From NCBI GenBank assembly GCA_016714465.1, contig JADKDT010000007.1, forward strand, positions 62,001-126,000: a stretch of DNA of 64,000 nucleotides. The letters run 5' to 3'. A model generated the notes under the pieces. It was not told where the DNA came from. It was given only the letters and a program-made list of their open reading frames with translations, and made no database searches. The position numbers were made by a program, and so were the translations under genes. The DNA comes from Candidatus Brachythrix odensensis. GTDB lineage: Bacteria > Chloroflexota > Anaerolineae > J036 > Brachytrichaceae. How positions within the stretch are numbered: position 1 is the first letter of the stretch; every line of letters begins with the position of its first letter. This document shows, in pieces, positions 26,859 through 36,023 of this stretch.

Positions 26859-29147
26859 TCAGTTTCCCCGCACCGGTTTGACGAAGTTCACCCGCAGGCC
26901 TGCCCCGCCGCTGATCGGGTCGAGCACGTAGCGGGTTTGCAGCGCCGTATCGCTCGCGCCGCGGCCATGGGCGCGGGTCAACCCGGGCGCGTTGTGGCCA
27001 AATCCGTGAATCATGTAGGCGCAATCCTTGCGAATGCGGGGAGTCGCCTTGACCGCGACCGGCCCGCTGCGCGCGCCATCCTGGTTCTCCAGCCACACTT
27101 TTTCGCCATCCTTGAGGCCGAGCCGGGCGGCTTCCTCGTCGTTGATCCAGACCGCGTTATCGGGCGTGTGCGCGTGCAACACCGGCGTGTTCTGCGTCCG
27201 ACCAAAAGTATGAACCGGGCTTCGGCCGTAGATCAGGCGATAGAAACCCGCCGGCGGCTCTGGCGTGGACTCGAAGTTCGGCATCGGAGCGAGATTGGCC
27301 TTCGCCAGCGCGTCCGAGTAGAGCTCGATCTTCTGGCTGGGAGTGCCAAACGGCGATGTGTTATCCGCGACGAAGTCGGCCAGGTAGGGTTTGCCAGGCT
27401 GGATGGCAATTCCGCCCTGGGCCCGCAGCGTCTCAACACTCAGTCCGGCTGAACTCAATCGCCGGTTTAGAAATTGCCCAATCCCCTCCCAGGGGAAGAA
27501 TTCCTCCAGGCCCAGGCGGTTGCCCAGCTCGCGAGCCATCCACCAACCCGGCTTCGTGTCATACAACGGCTCGACCGCCGGCTCGCGCAGGGCGATGTAC
27601 GGGGTCTTGTGGCTGCACGCCCAGAGCTCGTCGTAGCGCTCGAGGTAGGTCGCCTCGGGCAGCACCACGTCCGACCAGGCGATGTGGTCCTGGGGCAGCA
27701 CATCAATGCTGACAACCAGATCGAGATTCCGCAGCGCCTGACGGGTGCGCTCTTGTTTTGGCAGGGTATGAAAGATGTTCATCCCATAGATCAGCAGGCC
27801 CTTGATCGGATAGGGTTTGCCGCTGACCATGGGCTCGATCAGTTCCTGGATCGCGGTGGGTCCGCGCAGGAAGGTCTCGCGGGCGCCATCCGCGCGCGTC
27901 TTGCCAGTGGGTCCGGGAGGCAACACGGCCTCCTCTCCTGGGACAGCCGCTCACCCACCCGCGCCGCCAACGACGGCATAGGGCGGATGCGGGTACTCCT
28001 CGAGGTAGGGGGTCTTGCTCAAGTAGATCCCGCCCTCCCGGCCATATGCGCCGAGCAGCGCATTGATGATGTAAACCGCCCGCATGCGCTGGGTGTCGTT
28101 GCCATACCAGATCACATGCCGGCCGGGCACGATGACCGACTGCGGGCGGGCGTTGCCCATGACCCGGGCGGTCGTGCGAATTAGTTCGGCTGGCAGGTCA
28201 GTAATCGCGGCCGCCCACTCCGGGGTGAGGCCAGCGACATGCTTCGCAAGTTCGTCGAATCCATTGGCCCACTTGTCAAGATAGGCCTTGTCAAACAGAT
28301 TCTCAGCGATCAAGACGTTGGCCCAGGCCAGCAACAAGGCAGTGTCAGTGCCGGGCTTGATCTGCAGCCAATAGTCAGCCTTCATCGCCACCGATGAGAA
28401 GCGCGGATCGACGACGATCAGCTTGGCCCCTCGCGCGCGGGCGTTGGCCAAATCCTGCATCGGGGTGTTTCGAGCATCCTCGCCAATATGGGTGCCGATC
28501 AGGGTCAGACAGCGCGCGGCATCCCAGTCGACCGGCTCATGGTTGCCGATCGAGCGCCCAAAGGTGATCAGGGCCGCTTCCTCGCGCGGGCTGGTGCACA
28601 TCGCCGAAGAGGCCTTGGCGGCGTTGGGTGATCCAAAGGCTTGCGGGAAGTGATCGATGAACCAGAAATCCCCGTTGGTATGGCCGAGAAAGGCCATCCC
28701 CTCCGGGCCGTACTGATCGCGGACCTTGGCCATCTTTTCCGCGGTGTAGTCCAGCGCTTCCTTCCAGGTGGCGTTCTTGAACTTGCCCTCGCCGCGCGCG
28801 CCGACCCGGATCATGGGTTGCTTGAGCCGGTCCGAGTCGTAGACAAATGACGGGCCAGCCTGGCCGCGCGCGCACAACAGGCCGCGGCTCTTGGGATCCT
28901 TGGGATTGCCATCGACCTTGACGACCCGGCCATTGACGGTGGTGGCGACGACGCCGCAGCGCCACGGGCACATGTCACAGACGTTGTAGGTCTGCTTCTG
29001 CGCCTGGCGATACCAGGGCAGTCGCGCGCCCAGTCGGCGCATGGCGGGCGCAATCTGTTGAACAACGGGCAGCGCCGCGGCGCTCGCCATTGCGGCGGAT
29101 GCGCCCTGCAGGAACCGGCGGCGTGTGATCGGTTGGGGTTGGGTCAC
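26859..29147 (-). CDS. Tat-exported molybdopterin oxidoreductase, catalytic subunit (in-frame TGA at 27951)
   Basis: Twin-arginine signal ITRRRFLQGASAA. An Fe-S motif Cys57-X2-Cys60-X3-Cys64-X27-Cys92, and a probable Mo ligand Cys184 (SSAMCTSPREE). Residues 1-398 end in a TGA at 27951-27953, yet the same frame continues with AAVPGEEAVLPPG and then a conserved C-terminal half (YPIKGLLIYGMNIF, VVLPEATYLERYDELW, RLIYGRSPVHTFGRTQNTP). Full length would be about 762 aa, normal for the PsrA/PhsA/formate dehydrogenase group. Substrate could be polysulfide, thiosulfate, tetrathionate or formate; the rhodanese lipoprotein favours sulfur compounds. Confidence 0.88.
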
Positions 29148-29159
29148 GTTATTAGTCCT

Positions 29160-29570
29160 CTATGCATGCGCGGCGGCTTCGCGTTCCATCGCCCGTGTGA
29201 TCAGGCAGAGCATGCTCAGCAGCCATTCCTGATCGAGGTGTTCTTTCGGCAACCCGACGCACACGCCGGCTTCCCACAGGCACTGCCGGTATTGGCGGAG
29301 TTGGAGAGGCATGACGACGATGGTGCGCAGACCGGGGTGCGCTTGGGCCAGCGTATGCAGGAAATCGGGCGTGGCAGGACCGGCGATTTCCCAATCGAGC
29401 AAAACGACGTCGCACTGATGCGCGCCGACGCGCTCGATGAGTTCGTCACGCGAGGCGGCATACGCGGCATTGATGTCGAGCGGAAGAAGTCTGAGCGCGG
29501 ACCGAACCAGGGTCTGGTAGAGGTCCACGGATTCGGCGTCAGGCGCCGCGATCAATAGCCGAACGTTCAT
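29160..29570 (-). CDS. Stand-alone receiver-like protein
   Basis: 136 aa with a CheY-like fold and no output domain: LLIAAPDAE in place of the acidic N-terminal motif, CDVVLLDWEIAGP with a possible phosphoacceptor Asp, and TIVVMPLQLRQYRQ. The acidic pair and switch Thr/Lys of active receivers are not obvious, so it may be a pseudo-receiver. It sits 12 bp before the oxidoreductase catalytic gene and about 75 bp after the NarL-type regulator, so it probably modulates the same system. Confidence 0.7.
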   Translation of the reverse strand: MNVRLLIAAPDAESVDLYQTLVRSALRLLPLDINAAYAASRDELIERVGAHQCDVVLLDWEIAGPATPDFLHTLAQAHPGLRTIVVMPLQLRQYRQCLWEAGVCVGLPKEHLDQEWLLSMLCLITRAMEREAAAHA

Positions 29571-29645
29571 CGCGCCCCGATCCTAATGACCGGGGTCATC
29601 GCGCGCTATCAGGGAAAGTGTGACAAAACCGGGGGATTTTCCCCC

Positions 29646-30304
29646 TCACGAGGAATCGGCGAGCAATCCACGGGCAAGCGCATAGCGAACCAGGGCGGGC
29701 CGGCTGTCAAGTCCGAGCTTTTCCATGATCCGGGAGCGGTAGGTTTCCACGCTTTTGGGGCTGAGATACAGGCGCTCGGCAATATCGCCGGCGGTGTGGC
29801 CCAGGGCCAGCAGGCGCAGCACCTCGCGCTCGCGCTCGCTCAGGCGTTCGTAGGCATCTGTTCATTCCCGGACTGGACCCGGGTGAGGTAGTCCTCGAGC
29901 ACCATTCGCGTCGCCGACGGATACAGAAACGCCTCGCCCCGGGCCACGACCCGAATCGCCTCGACCAGTTCGGTGTCAATCGTCGACTTGAGAACGTAGC
30001 CGGATGCGCCGGCCCGGAGCACAGAAAAGAGGTAACGCTCCTGGGCATGCACTGTCAGGATGAGCACGTGCGCGGACTGGCCCAAAGCGCGGATGCGCCG
30101 GGTGGCCTCGAGGCCATCCATTTCGGGCATCGAGATATCCATCACGACGACATCGGGCTTGAGCAGCTCGGCCTGGGCGACGCCCTCGACGCCATTTGCG
30201 CCCTCGCCCACAACGGTCATATCGGGCTCGGTCTCGAGCAGCGTGCGCAGGCCCAGGCGCACAACGAAATGGTCGTCGACGATCAGAATTCGGATCTTGT
30301 CCAT
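29646..30304 (-). CDS. NarL/LuxR-family response regulator (frameshifted near 29858)
   Basis: The receiver domain begins IRILIVDDHFVVRLGL; phosphoacceptor Asp in VVVMDISMPEMDG, switch Thr in LILTVHAQE and Lys in GYVLKST. The frame breaks just after SGNEQ. Restoring one missing base joins YERLSEREREVLRLLALGHT and IAERLYLSPKSVETYRSRI, a typical LuxR helix-turn-helix, ending at 29646. Reconstructed length is about 219 aa. ATG 30304 follows the kinase stop by 4 bp. It probably controls the oxidoreductase operon downstream. Confidence 0.9.
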
Positions 30305-30308
30305 GCGG

Positions 30309-31355
30309 TCATCCCCCAACCGGCGCGGTTGCCGTCACCCGGGTGCCCTGCTGGGGCCGTGAGTCAATCTTGAGCGTTCCGCCGACCAGCGCCAGGCGCT
30401 CACGCATTCCTGACAGCCCCAGCCCGCGATGTTCCGTTTGCAGACGCGCCGGATCGAAGCCCCTGCCATCGTCCTCGATGACGAGTGACACGGTTGCGGC
30501 GTGTCGGTGCAGGGTGACCCGCGCGGTCGCGGCGCCCGCATGCCGGGTGATGTTGGTCAACGCCTCTTGCCCAACCCGATAGAACGCGAGTTCGATGTCT
30601 TTGGGCAAGCGCCGATCAATACCGATGGTCTTGATCGTGGCTTGCAGCGCGCCGCTGGCGTTGATCTCGTCCACTTGCCAGGCCAGGGCTTCGCTCAGAC
30701 CCAGATCCTCCAGAATCTTGGGCCGCAGTTCGAGGGCGATCCGGCGCACATCCTCGAGCGCCTGAGCGGTCAACTTGCGCAGTTCCTTGGAGTGCAAACG
30801 GACCTGCTCGGGCTCGCTCGACTTCTCGAGCAGATGCAGACGAACCAGCATCATGGTCAAGGTCTGGGCGCTCTGATCGTGCAGCTCGCGGGCAACCCGC
30901 TGGCGCTCGTCTTCCTGGGCCTCGAGGATGCGCTGAGAGAACGTGCGCAGTTCCTGGTTGGCCTCGGTCTGGGCGGTCAGCATCTGGTTGAAGGTTTCGG
31001 TAAGCAGCGTAAAGCGGTCATCGTCCTGCCGGCCCGGAACGAGCCGGGCCGTCAGGTCGCCGTCGCGCACGCGGTTGACGGTGGCTTGCAGGCGGTCCAG
31101 CGGGCGCAACGCGACGCGCAGCACGCCATAGTTGATAAGGAAGCTGAGAGTCAGGCCGACTGCGCCAAAGATCGGGATCAGCTCATAATGCAGGTCATTC
31201 GGGAAGGCAAGCACATGCCACACGGTCGCCACCGTGCCGCCGATGGCGCCGATCGCGACAAGGGCGGAGTTGGCCAGCAGAATCTTGTAGATCAGGCGAA
31301 TCCGCAGCAAGGGCGAGAGGATGCTTTCCAGCGTTCGCTTGATCTGCGCGTTCAT
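30309..31355 (-). CDS. NarX-type sensor histidine kinase (HisKA_3)
   Basis: 348 aa. Two TM helices (KILLANSALVAIGAIGGTVATVWHVLA; LIPIFGAVGLTLSFLINYGVL) with only a short external loop, a HAMP domain, then the HisKA_3 H-box QEDERQRVARELHDQSAQTL and ATPase motifs EALTNITRHA, IEDDGRGFD and GLGLSGMRERL. The tiny periplasmic loop suggests it senses within the membrane or cytoplasm. Forms a pair with the LuxR-type regulator. ATG 31355; the open frame upstream crosses a hairpin and is not coding. Confidence 0.93.
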   Translation of the reverse strand: MNAQIKRTLESILSPLLRIRLIYKILLANSALVAIGAIGGTVATVWHVLAFPNDLHYELIPIFGAVGLTLSFLINYGVLRVALRPLDRLQATVNRVRDGDLTARLVPGRQDDDRFTLLTETFNQMLTAQTEANQELRTFSQRILEAQEDERQRVARELHDQSAQTLTMMLVRLHLLEKSSEPEQVRLHSKELRKLTAQALEDVRRIALELRPKILEDLGLSEALAWQVDEINASGALQATIKTIGIDRRLPKDIELAFYRVGQEALTNITRHAGAATARVTLHRHAATVSLVIEDDGRGFDPARLQTEHRGLGLSGMRERLALVGGTLKIDSRPQQGTRVTATAPVGG

Positions 31356-31400
31356 GCGGTTGATTATCGTCGGTGGGACTTGGCACGTTTGGGGTGCGAG

Positions 31401-31435
31401 CCGATGACCTTCTCCCGCTGGGAGAAGGTCATCGG
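31401..31435. terminator. Perfect hairpin in the gap between the sensor kinase and GH127
   Basis: 16-bp perfect stem, arms 31401-31416 and 31420-31435, loop GCT. The gap (31356-31615) holds this hairpin and otherwise nothing I recognise. It lies downstream of the GH127 gene and upstream of the kinase operon, so it may end the former's transcript. Confidence 0.65.
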
Positions 31436-31615
31436 CAAATTCACACCGTCGGGCAACATTGCGATATGCCGCGCTGCTCGGAAACCAGGCCCTTCTTCCA
31501 CCTGCGGAAGCATCCTGATGCCTGGGCTCTATGTATGCGCTGTCGCGCACACGCCGTTTCTGTCCGCCCTTTCCGCTGGAAGCGGTCCGGAACTCAGGAT
31601 GACACGCGAGAGGGG

Positions 31616-33491
31616 CTACCCCGCCCGCACCCACACCCGCATCGCGCCCTTGCCGCGGTTGGCCCAGGCGTAGTACGGGATGAACGTCAGCGGCGCGGGC
31701 TCGCGCGCAATGGAGCCGGCATACAACCCGGCCGGCGGCGCCAGGCGCACGCCTTCGCCGCGAAGCACGGTCACCCCGCCCAACGTGTCATGCTCATGCT
31801 TCGCCTCCAGCGCCGCGGCGCCCCGCGCGACATCGACCGCCAGGCGCTCGACTTCCTCGCCCGCATGATCGACCGCCTCGAGGCAATACACCAGCGGCCC
31901 GCGCTCAACCGCCACCCGCCCTGCCAACGGCCGAATATCGGGATGGGGATGGGTGAATCGTACCGGCATCCCCAGCCGCAGGGCCACCCGATCGCCTGGG
32001 CGCCAATCCCGGCGCAGGCTGAGATAGCCGTTCTGAACTTCAACCCCGGCCCCGAGGGTCAGCGGCGCGTCATTGACGCTCAGCCGCCAATGCTGGCACC
32101 AGCCCGGCTGGCGCAGGCGCAGGGCGAACTCGCCCTGCCCATCCACAGTGATGTCAATCTCGCCATCCCATGGATAGCAGGTCGTCGTCTTTAGGTGGAC
32201 CGGGCCGCCAGCCACCCGGGCCCGGGTCGTGCCGGCCGCATACAGGTTCACCCAGATCCCGTCGTCGCTGACCGAATGGGTATAGCCACTCAACCCAGAC
32301 AGCATCCGGGCGACGTTGGGCGGGCAGCACGCAGTCGCCTCACGGCTGGCGGGCATGCTGACCGCGGCTGGCGAGCGGATTCTCGTAGAAGAAACCCGCC
32401 CCGTCCAGCGAGATTCCCGACAGAAAACCGTTGTACAGGGCGCGCTCCATCAGGTCGGCGTACTTGGAGTCACCCGCCACCTGAAGCATGCGATGGCACC
32501 ACAACACCAGGCCAATCGCCGCGCAGGTCTCGGCGTAGGCCTCCTCGTCAGGCAAATCGTAATCTTTGGTAAAGCCTTCGTTGCTGCCTGAGGTGCCCAG
32601 CCCGCCCGTGACAAACAGGCGGGTCGACACGAGGTGTTGCCACAACCCCTCAAGGGTCGCGAACAGCCCGGCGTCACCGCTCTCGGTCGCGACATCCGTC
32701 GCGCCGGCGTAAAGATACATCGCCCGGACCGCATGCCCGACGACCTCGGTCTGTTCGCGCAGCGGCTTGTGGGCCTGCAGATACTCGTAGGTCTTGGCCC
32801 AATACGCCCGCGGATCATCACCGCGGGCCCTGGCCTCCATCTCGTAGTAATGGGGCTGCCCTCCGCGCGCGTCGATGAAATACTTGGCCAGGGCGAAATG
32901 CCTCGGCTCGCCCGTGGCGCGGGCGAGCTTGACCAGGGCCAGTTCGATCTCCTCATGCCCGGGGTAGCCTCGGCGCTGGCTCGCCCCCCAGCCAAACATC
33001 GACGCAATGTGATCCGCCAGGCGGGTCACAATATCCAGCAAACTGCGTTTGCCGGTCGCCTCAAAGTGGGCGACCGCGGCCTCGATCAAGTGCCCGGCGC
33101 AATACAGCTCGTGCGCATCCCGCAGGTTTGTCCAGCGCTTGCTCGGGTCAATGCCCTGGAAGTAGCTGTTGACATACCCGCTCGGGTGCTGCAGCCGGGC
33201 GCATTAGGCAATGATGGCGTCCAGGTCAGCATTGAGGGCCGGATCCGGATGGGTTGCCAGAGACAGACTGGCCGCCTCAATCCATTTGGCATTGTCGGAG
33301 TCCCAAAAATGATGCGGGCGATTGGGCATGCCGAGCCGCCAGTTCAGGTCCAGCGCATCGAGCCGGCCGGTTTCCCCCAACATCTTCCTCACATGGGGGA
33401 GGGATACGTCGCGGTTGAGTTGAACGCGGGGCGCCCAGAATGAGTCGGTCAGCGACACCTGGGTGTGGGGCACAGGGGTGAGAGCGCGCAT
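31616..33491 (-). CDS. GH127 beta-L-arabinofuranosidase-like protein (interrupted by a TAA and a frameshift)
   Basis: Hydrolyses arabinofuranosides in known relatives. N-terminus MRALTPVPHTQVSLTDSFWAPR. An in-frame TAA at 33204-33206 is followed in the same frame by QHPSGYVNSYFQGIDPSKRW and DAHELYCAGHLIEAAVAH, so one missing and one extra base nearby explain it. After ENPLASRGQHARQP the frame shifts near 32345 and resumes at CCPPNVARMLSGLSGY. Zinc/catalytic residues by family comparison: Glu and Cys in EEAYAETC and the Cys pair CC. About 625 aa repaired. No signal peptide; acts on imported sugars. Confidence 0.88.
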
Positions 33492-33523
33492 GGAAATCAC
33501 TGTATCATCGTTGCAGCCACCGT

Positions 33524-34054
33524 ATGGAACTCCCTCCCACCTCGACCCGCAAGGCGCGCTGCGTCACCTACCCGTCGGCTGGCCCGCATGCGGCCCTGTG
33601 GTACTTCCCGCAGGTGACCGGCGGGACGCTGCGAGTCGCCTTCAATGCCCTGTGCATATACGCCTCCCGATTCGCGCCCGGGTTCAGAATGAAGCGCTTG
33701 TTGTTGCGCCTGGTCGGGGCCGGGGTCGCGCCGTACGCCGCGGTCGGCCTTGGGGTGACCCTGGACATCTTCTTCCCTCAGGACATCAGCATCGGCGACG
33801 ACGCGACGGTGGGCTACAACACGACCATCCTCGCCCACGAGTTCATGCGCTACGAATGGCGGCGCGGGCCGGTCGTGATCGGCGCTGGCGCGACGATCGG
33901 GGCAAATTGCACGATTCTGCCCGGGGTGGTCATTGGCGACGGCGCGACCGTCTCGGCGATGAGCCTGGTCAACCGGGATGTCCCAGCCGGCGCGTTCGTG
34001 GGTGGCGTGCCGATCCGGATGCTTGCAGCGGGGGCCGAACCGCAAGGTGAATAG
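33524..34054 (+). CDS. Left-handed beta-helix acyltransferase (maltose/galactoside O-acetyltransferase-like)
   Basis: 176 aa. Hexapeptide-repeat region with turns such as ISIGDDATVGYNTTI, VVIGAGATIGANCTI and VVIGDGATVSAMSLV, and the conserved active-site-type His in LAHEFM. The tail DVPAGAFVGGVPIRML is the usual terminal cap (P-A-x-x-V-x-G-x-P). Transfers an acyl group, probably acetyl, to a sugar. Divergent from GH127 with 32 bp between. Confidence 0.88.
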   Translation: MELPPTSTRKARCVTYPSAGPHAALWYFPQVTGGTLRVAFNALCIYASRFAPGFRMKRLLLRLVGAGVAPYAAVGLGVTLDIFFPQDISIGDDATVGYNTTILAHEFMRYEWRRGPVVIGAGATIGANCTILPGVVIGDGATVSAMSLVNRDVPAGAFVGGVPIRMLAAGAEPQGE

Positions 34055-34055
34055 G

Positions 34056-34128
34056 TTTTCACCACAAAGGCACAAAGACACCAAGAATACCCTTTTTCCT
34101 TTGTGTCTTTGTGCCTTTGTGGTGAAAA
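34056..34128. repeat. AT-rich 26-bp inverted repeat (CACAAAG type)
   Basis: Arms 34056-34081 and 34103-34128 match over 26 bp without a mismatch around a 21-bp loop. The sequence (ttcaccacaaaggcacaaag) is much richer in A/T than its surroundings and resembles a dispersed repeat seen in unrelated genomes. It lies between the acyltransferase stop and the DUF1405 start. Confidence 0.85.
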
Positions 34129-34167
34129 AGGACTCCGCTCGGCGCGCGCAATTCGATCCCACGTATC

Positions 34168-34860
34168 ATGCTGGACATGTTGTCCCGCCTCCGCCGCCTC
34201 ACTGATAGCGTCATCGCCAACCCGCTCCTGATGTGGGCGGGCTTCGTCGCCCTGATAGCCGCCTTCATCGTCGGCACGGTCGGCTGGTATGGCGATTTCT
34301 TCGCGCAGCTCAGTATCCCGCTCTGGGCTTACCCCTTCGTCCCAGATTGCCCGCTCGCGGCGGGGGTCGCCGGTGTGGCCCTCATCCTGCGCCATCTCAA
34401 ACGCCCCAGCCGCATCGTCGACCAACTCGCGGCGGTCTTCTGCATCAAATATGGCACCTGGACGATGACATTCTGGGCGCTCTACTGGGCCGGCAACGGC
34501 CCGATCGAAATGACCAGCCTTTTCAGCGGGCCGGTCATGTTTCTCACCCACCTCGGGCTGACCGTGCTGGGGCTGGTCCTGCTGCTCTACGTCGGCCGCC
34601 CCAGGCTGGGCGAGGCGCTGCTCGTCCTGGCGTTCTTTGCGCTCAGTGACTTTGTCGACTACGCGTCGATCGCCCCCCAGCGCTTCGGCGGTTACGGCTA
34701 TTACCCGCCCCTGCCCCCGGTCAACGGCAACTACTTCGGCCTCGTCCCCGCCATGCAGTTCCATGCGCTCGTCATGACCTGGGGGGTGGCGGGTGTCCAG
34801 GTGATACGGGCTGTCGGCGGACGCCGAAGCGCCGAGCGCAACCCCGCGGTGGGTCGATGA
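34168..34860 (+). CDS. DUF1405 family membrane protein (YpjA-like)
   Basis: 230 aa with about six TM helices. PLLMWAGFVALIAAFIVGTVGWYGDFF, SIPLWAYPFVPDCPLAAG and IKYGTWTMTFWALYW are the DUF1405 signature segments. Function is unknown; in Bacillus ypjA lies near menaquinol-cytochrome genes, but here the bc genes are 2.4 kb away. Ends just before a hairpin that faces the epimerase gene. Confidence 0.87.
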   Translation: MLDMLSRLRRLTDSVIANPLLMWAGFVALIAAFIVGTVGWYGDFFAQLSIPLWAYPFVPDCPLAAGVAGVALILRHLKRPSRIVDQLAAVFCIKYGTWTMTFWALYWAGNGPIEMTSLFSGPVMFLTHLGLTVLGLVLLLYVGRPRLGEALLVLAFFALSDFVDYASIAPQRFGGYGYYPPLPPVNGNYFGLVPAMQFHALVMTWGVAGVQVIRAVGGRRSAERNPAVGR

Positions 34861-34872
34861 TGGGTCCGGAAG

Positions 34873-34901
34873 GAGAGTCCCCGGCTTCGCCGGGGACTCT
34901 C
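34873..34901. terminator. Hairpin between convergent DUF1405 and epimerase genes
   Basis: 13-bp stem, arms 34873-34885 and 34889-34901, loop TTC, core CCCCGGC-ttc-GCCGGGG. Works for both strands. Confidence 0.7.
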
Positions 34902-34917
34902 TCTTCCGACAGAAACT

Positions 34918-35894
34918 CTAGAAGACCCTGCCCAACATCCCCAGGCGTGCACTCTTTCGCACGCCTCGCGCCAGGGCCGTGGATTGAGCCCGAGCTCCGT
35001 CCGGGCCCGCGTGTTGTCATACCACCAGGTCTCGGTTGAAATGCGGACCTGATCACCGCTGATGGGGAGCGCAAGCCCAAACCGCCGGCGCGCGAAATCG
35101 AGCGGCGTCTCCAGATAACGGGCCAGTCGCGGCAGCCGAATCCATGGCCGCGGCCGGCCAACCACATCAGCGGCGATACCCATAACCTCTTTGTGCCACA
35201 GGTTCTCGCCCGACAGGATATAGCGCGCCCCGGTCCGCCCGCGCTCGGCGGCGGCGATGTGGCCGAGGGCCACGTCGCCGACATCGATGACGCTCACCCC
35301 GCCCGGCGGATAGACCAGGATGGCGTGCTTCTTGAGCTCGGTCAATATACTGCCCGAGCCGAAGTTGACATCCCGCGGACCCATGATGACGGCCGGGTTA
35401 ACGATCACAATGTCCAGACCCTTCTTGACATACTGCTGAACGAGCTGTTCGGCCAGGACCTTGCTATAGCCGTAATGGTATTGCTGCGGACGAAGATTAA
35501 AGACGTGGGTCTCGTCAGCGAGCGTCATCCAGCTTGGAGATCCCAGGGCCGCCACACTGCTTGTGAAGACCACCCGTTTGACGCCTGCCAGGAGCGCCGC
35601 GCGCAGCACGTTCGAGGTCCCTTCAATATTGATCCGATAGAGCGCGTCGATGCCGACCCGCCAGTAGTCGACGGCGGCAGCCACGTGAAAGACGCAATCA
35701 ATGCCACGCATCGCCTCGGCAAGTGAGGCTGGCTCCAAAATGTCACCTGGCGCCGGCTCGTAGCTTAGGCCATCGAGCGCCTTGCGCGAGGACGTCCTGC
35801 GCATCAACGCCCGCGCCGGCCAGCCCCGCGCGTTCAGGGCGTCAATCAGGTTTGCGCCAACGAACCCGCTGGCGCCGGTGACGAGGCAGTTCAT
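34918..35894 (-). CDS. NAD(P)-dependent epimerase/reductase (dihydroflavonol reductase-like; 3' frameshift)
   Basis: Extended SDR of about 325 aa: cofactor motif GASGFVG, SSVAALG, catalytic YGYSK and NPAVIMGPRD, as in HpnA and dihydroflavonol-4-reductase-like enzymes that act on lipid or sugar ketones. As assembled the frame runs on to 34731, through the terminator hairpin and antisense to DUF1405. After REACERVHAW a frameshift in a GGG run gives MLGRVF and TAG at 34918, just before the hairpin. ATG 35894 (MNCLVTGASGF) is preferred over 35912. Confidence 0.85.
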
Positions 35895-35907
35895 GACAGT
35901 ATTGTCC

Positions 35908-36007
35908 GTCATGCGTCATGCGTCATTTTTCGCCTTCCCTTCTTCCCTTCTTCTGTCGAATGAGCCGTAGCCCGCCGACCAGTGACGCATGACGTATGAC
36001 GCATGAC
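35908..36007. repeat. Inverted TGCGTCAT/ATGACGCA repeats flanking the epimerase-uppP gap
   Basis: The left block 35908-35925 (GTCATGCGTCATGCGTCA) and the right block 35983-36007 (TGACGCATGACGTATGACGC plus ATGAC) are inverted copies with one mismatch over 18 bp, around a 57-bp centre with a pyrimidine-rich tract. It lies between divergent genes, so it may hold operators or be a dispersed repeat. Confidence 0.8.
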
Positions 36008-36023
36008 CTTACAATGCGCCTCT

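Noticed and set aside
27951..27953. Selenocysteine codon
   Set aside because: The residue lies in a linker far from the Mo site, whose ligand is Cys184; the hairpin downstream could arise by chance in GC-rich DNA. Kept only as a low-probability alternative.
1109..29147. Reassignment of TGA to a sense codon
   Set aside because: Many intact genes in the window end in TGA with coupled starts (for example ATGA at 11224-11227 and 21362-21365), so TGA is a normal stop.
34731..34917. C-terminal extension of the epimerase beyond 34918
   Set aside because: It reads through a terminator hairpin and antisense to DUF1405, with no family similarity; a frameshift explains it.
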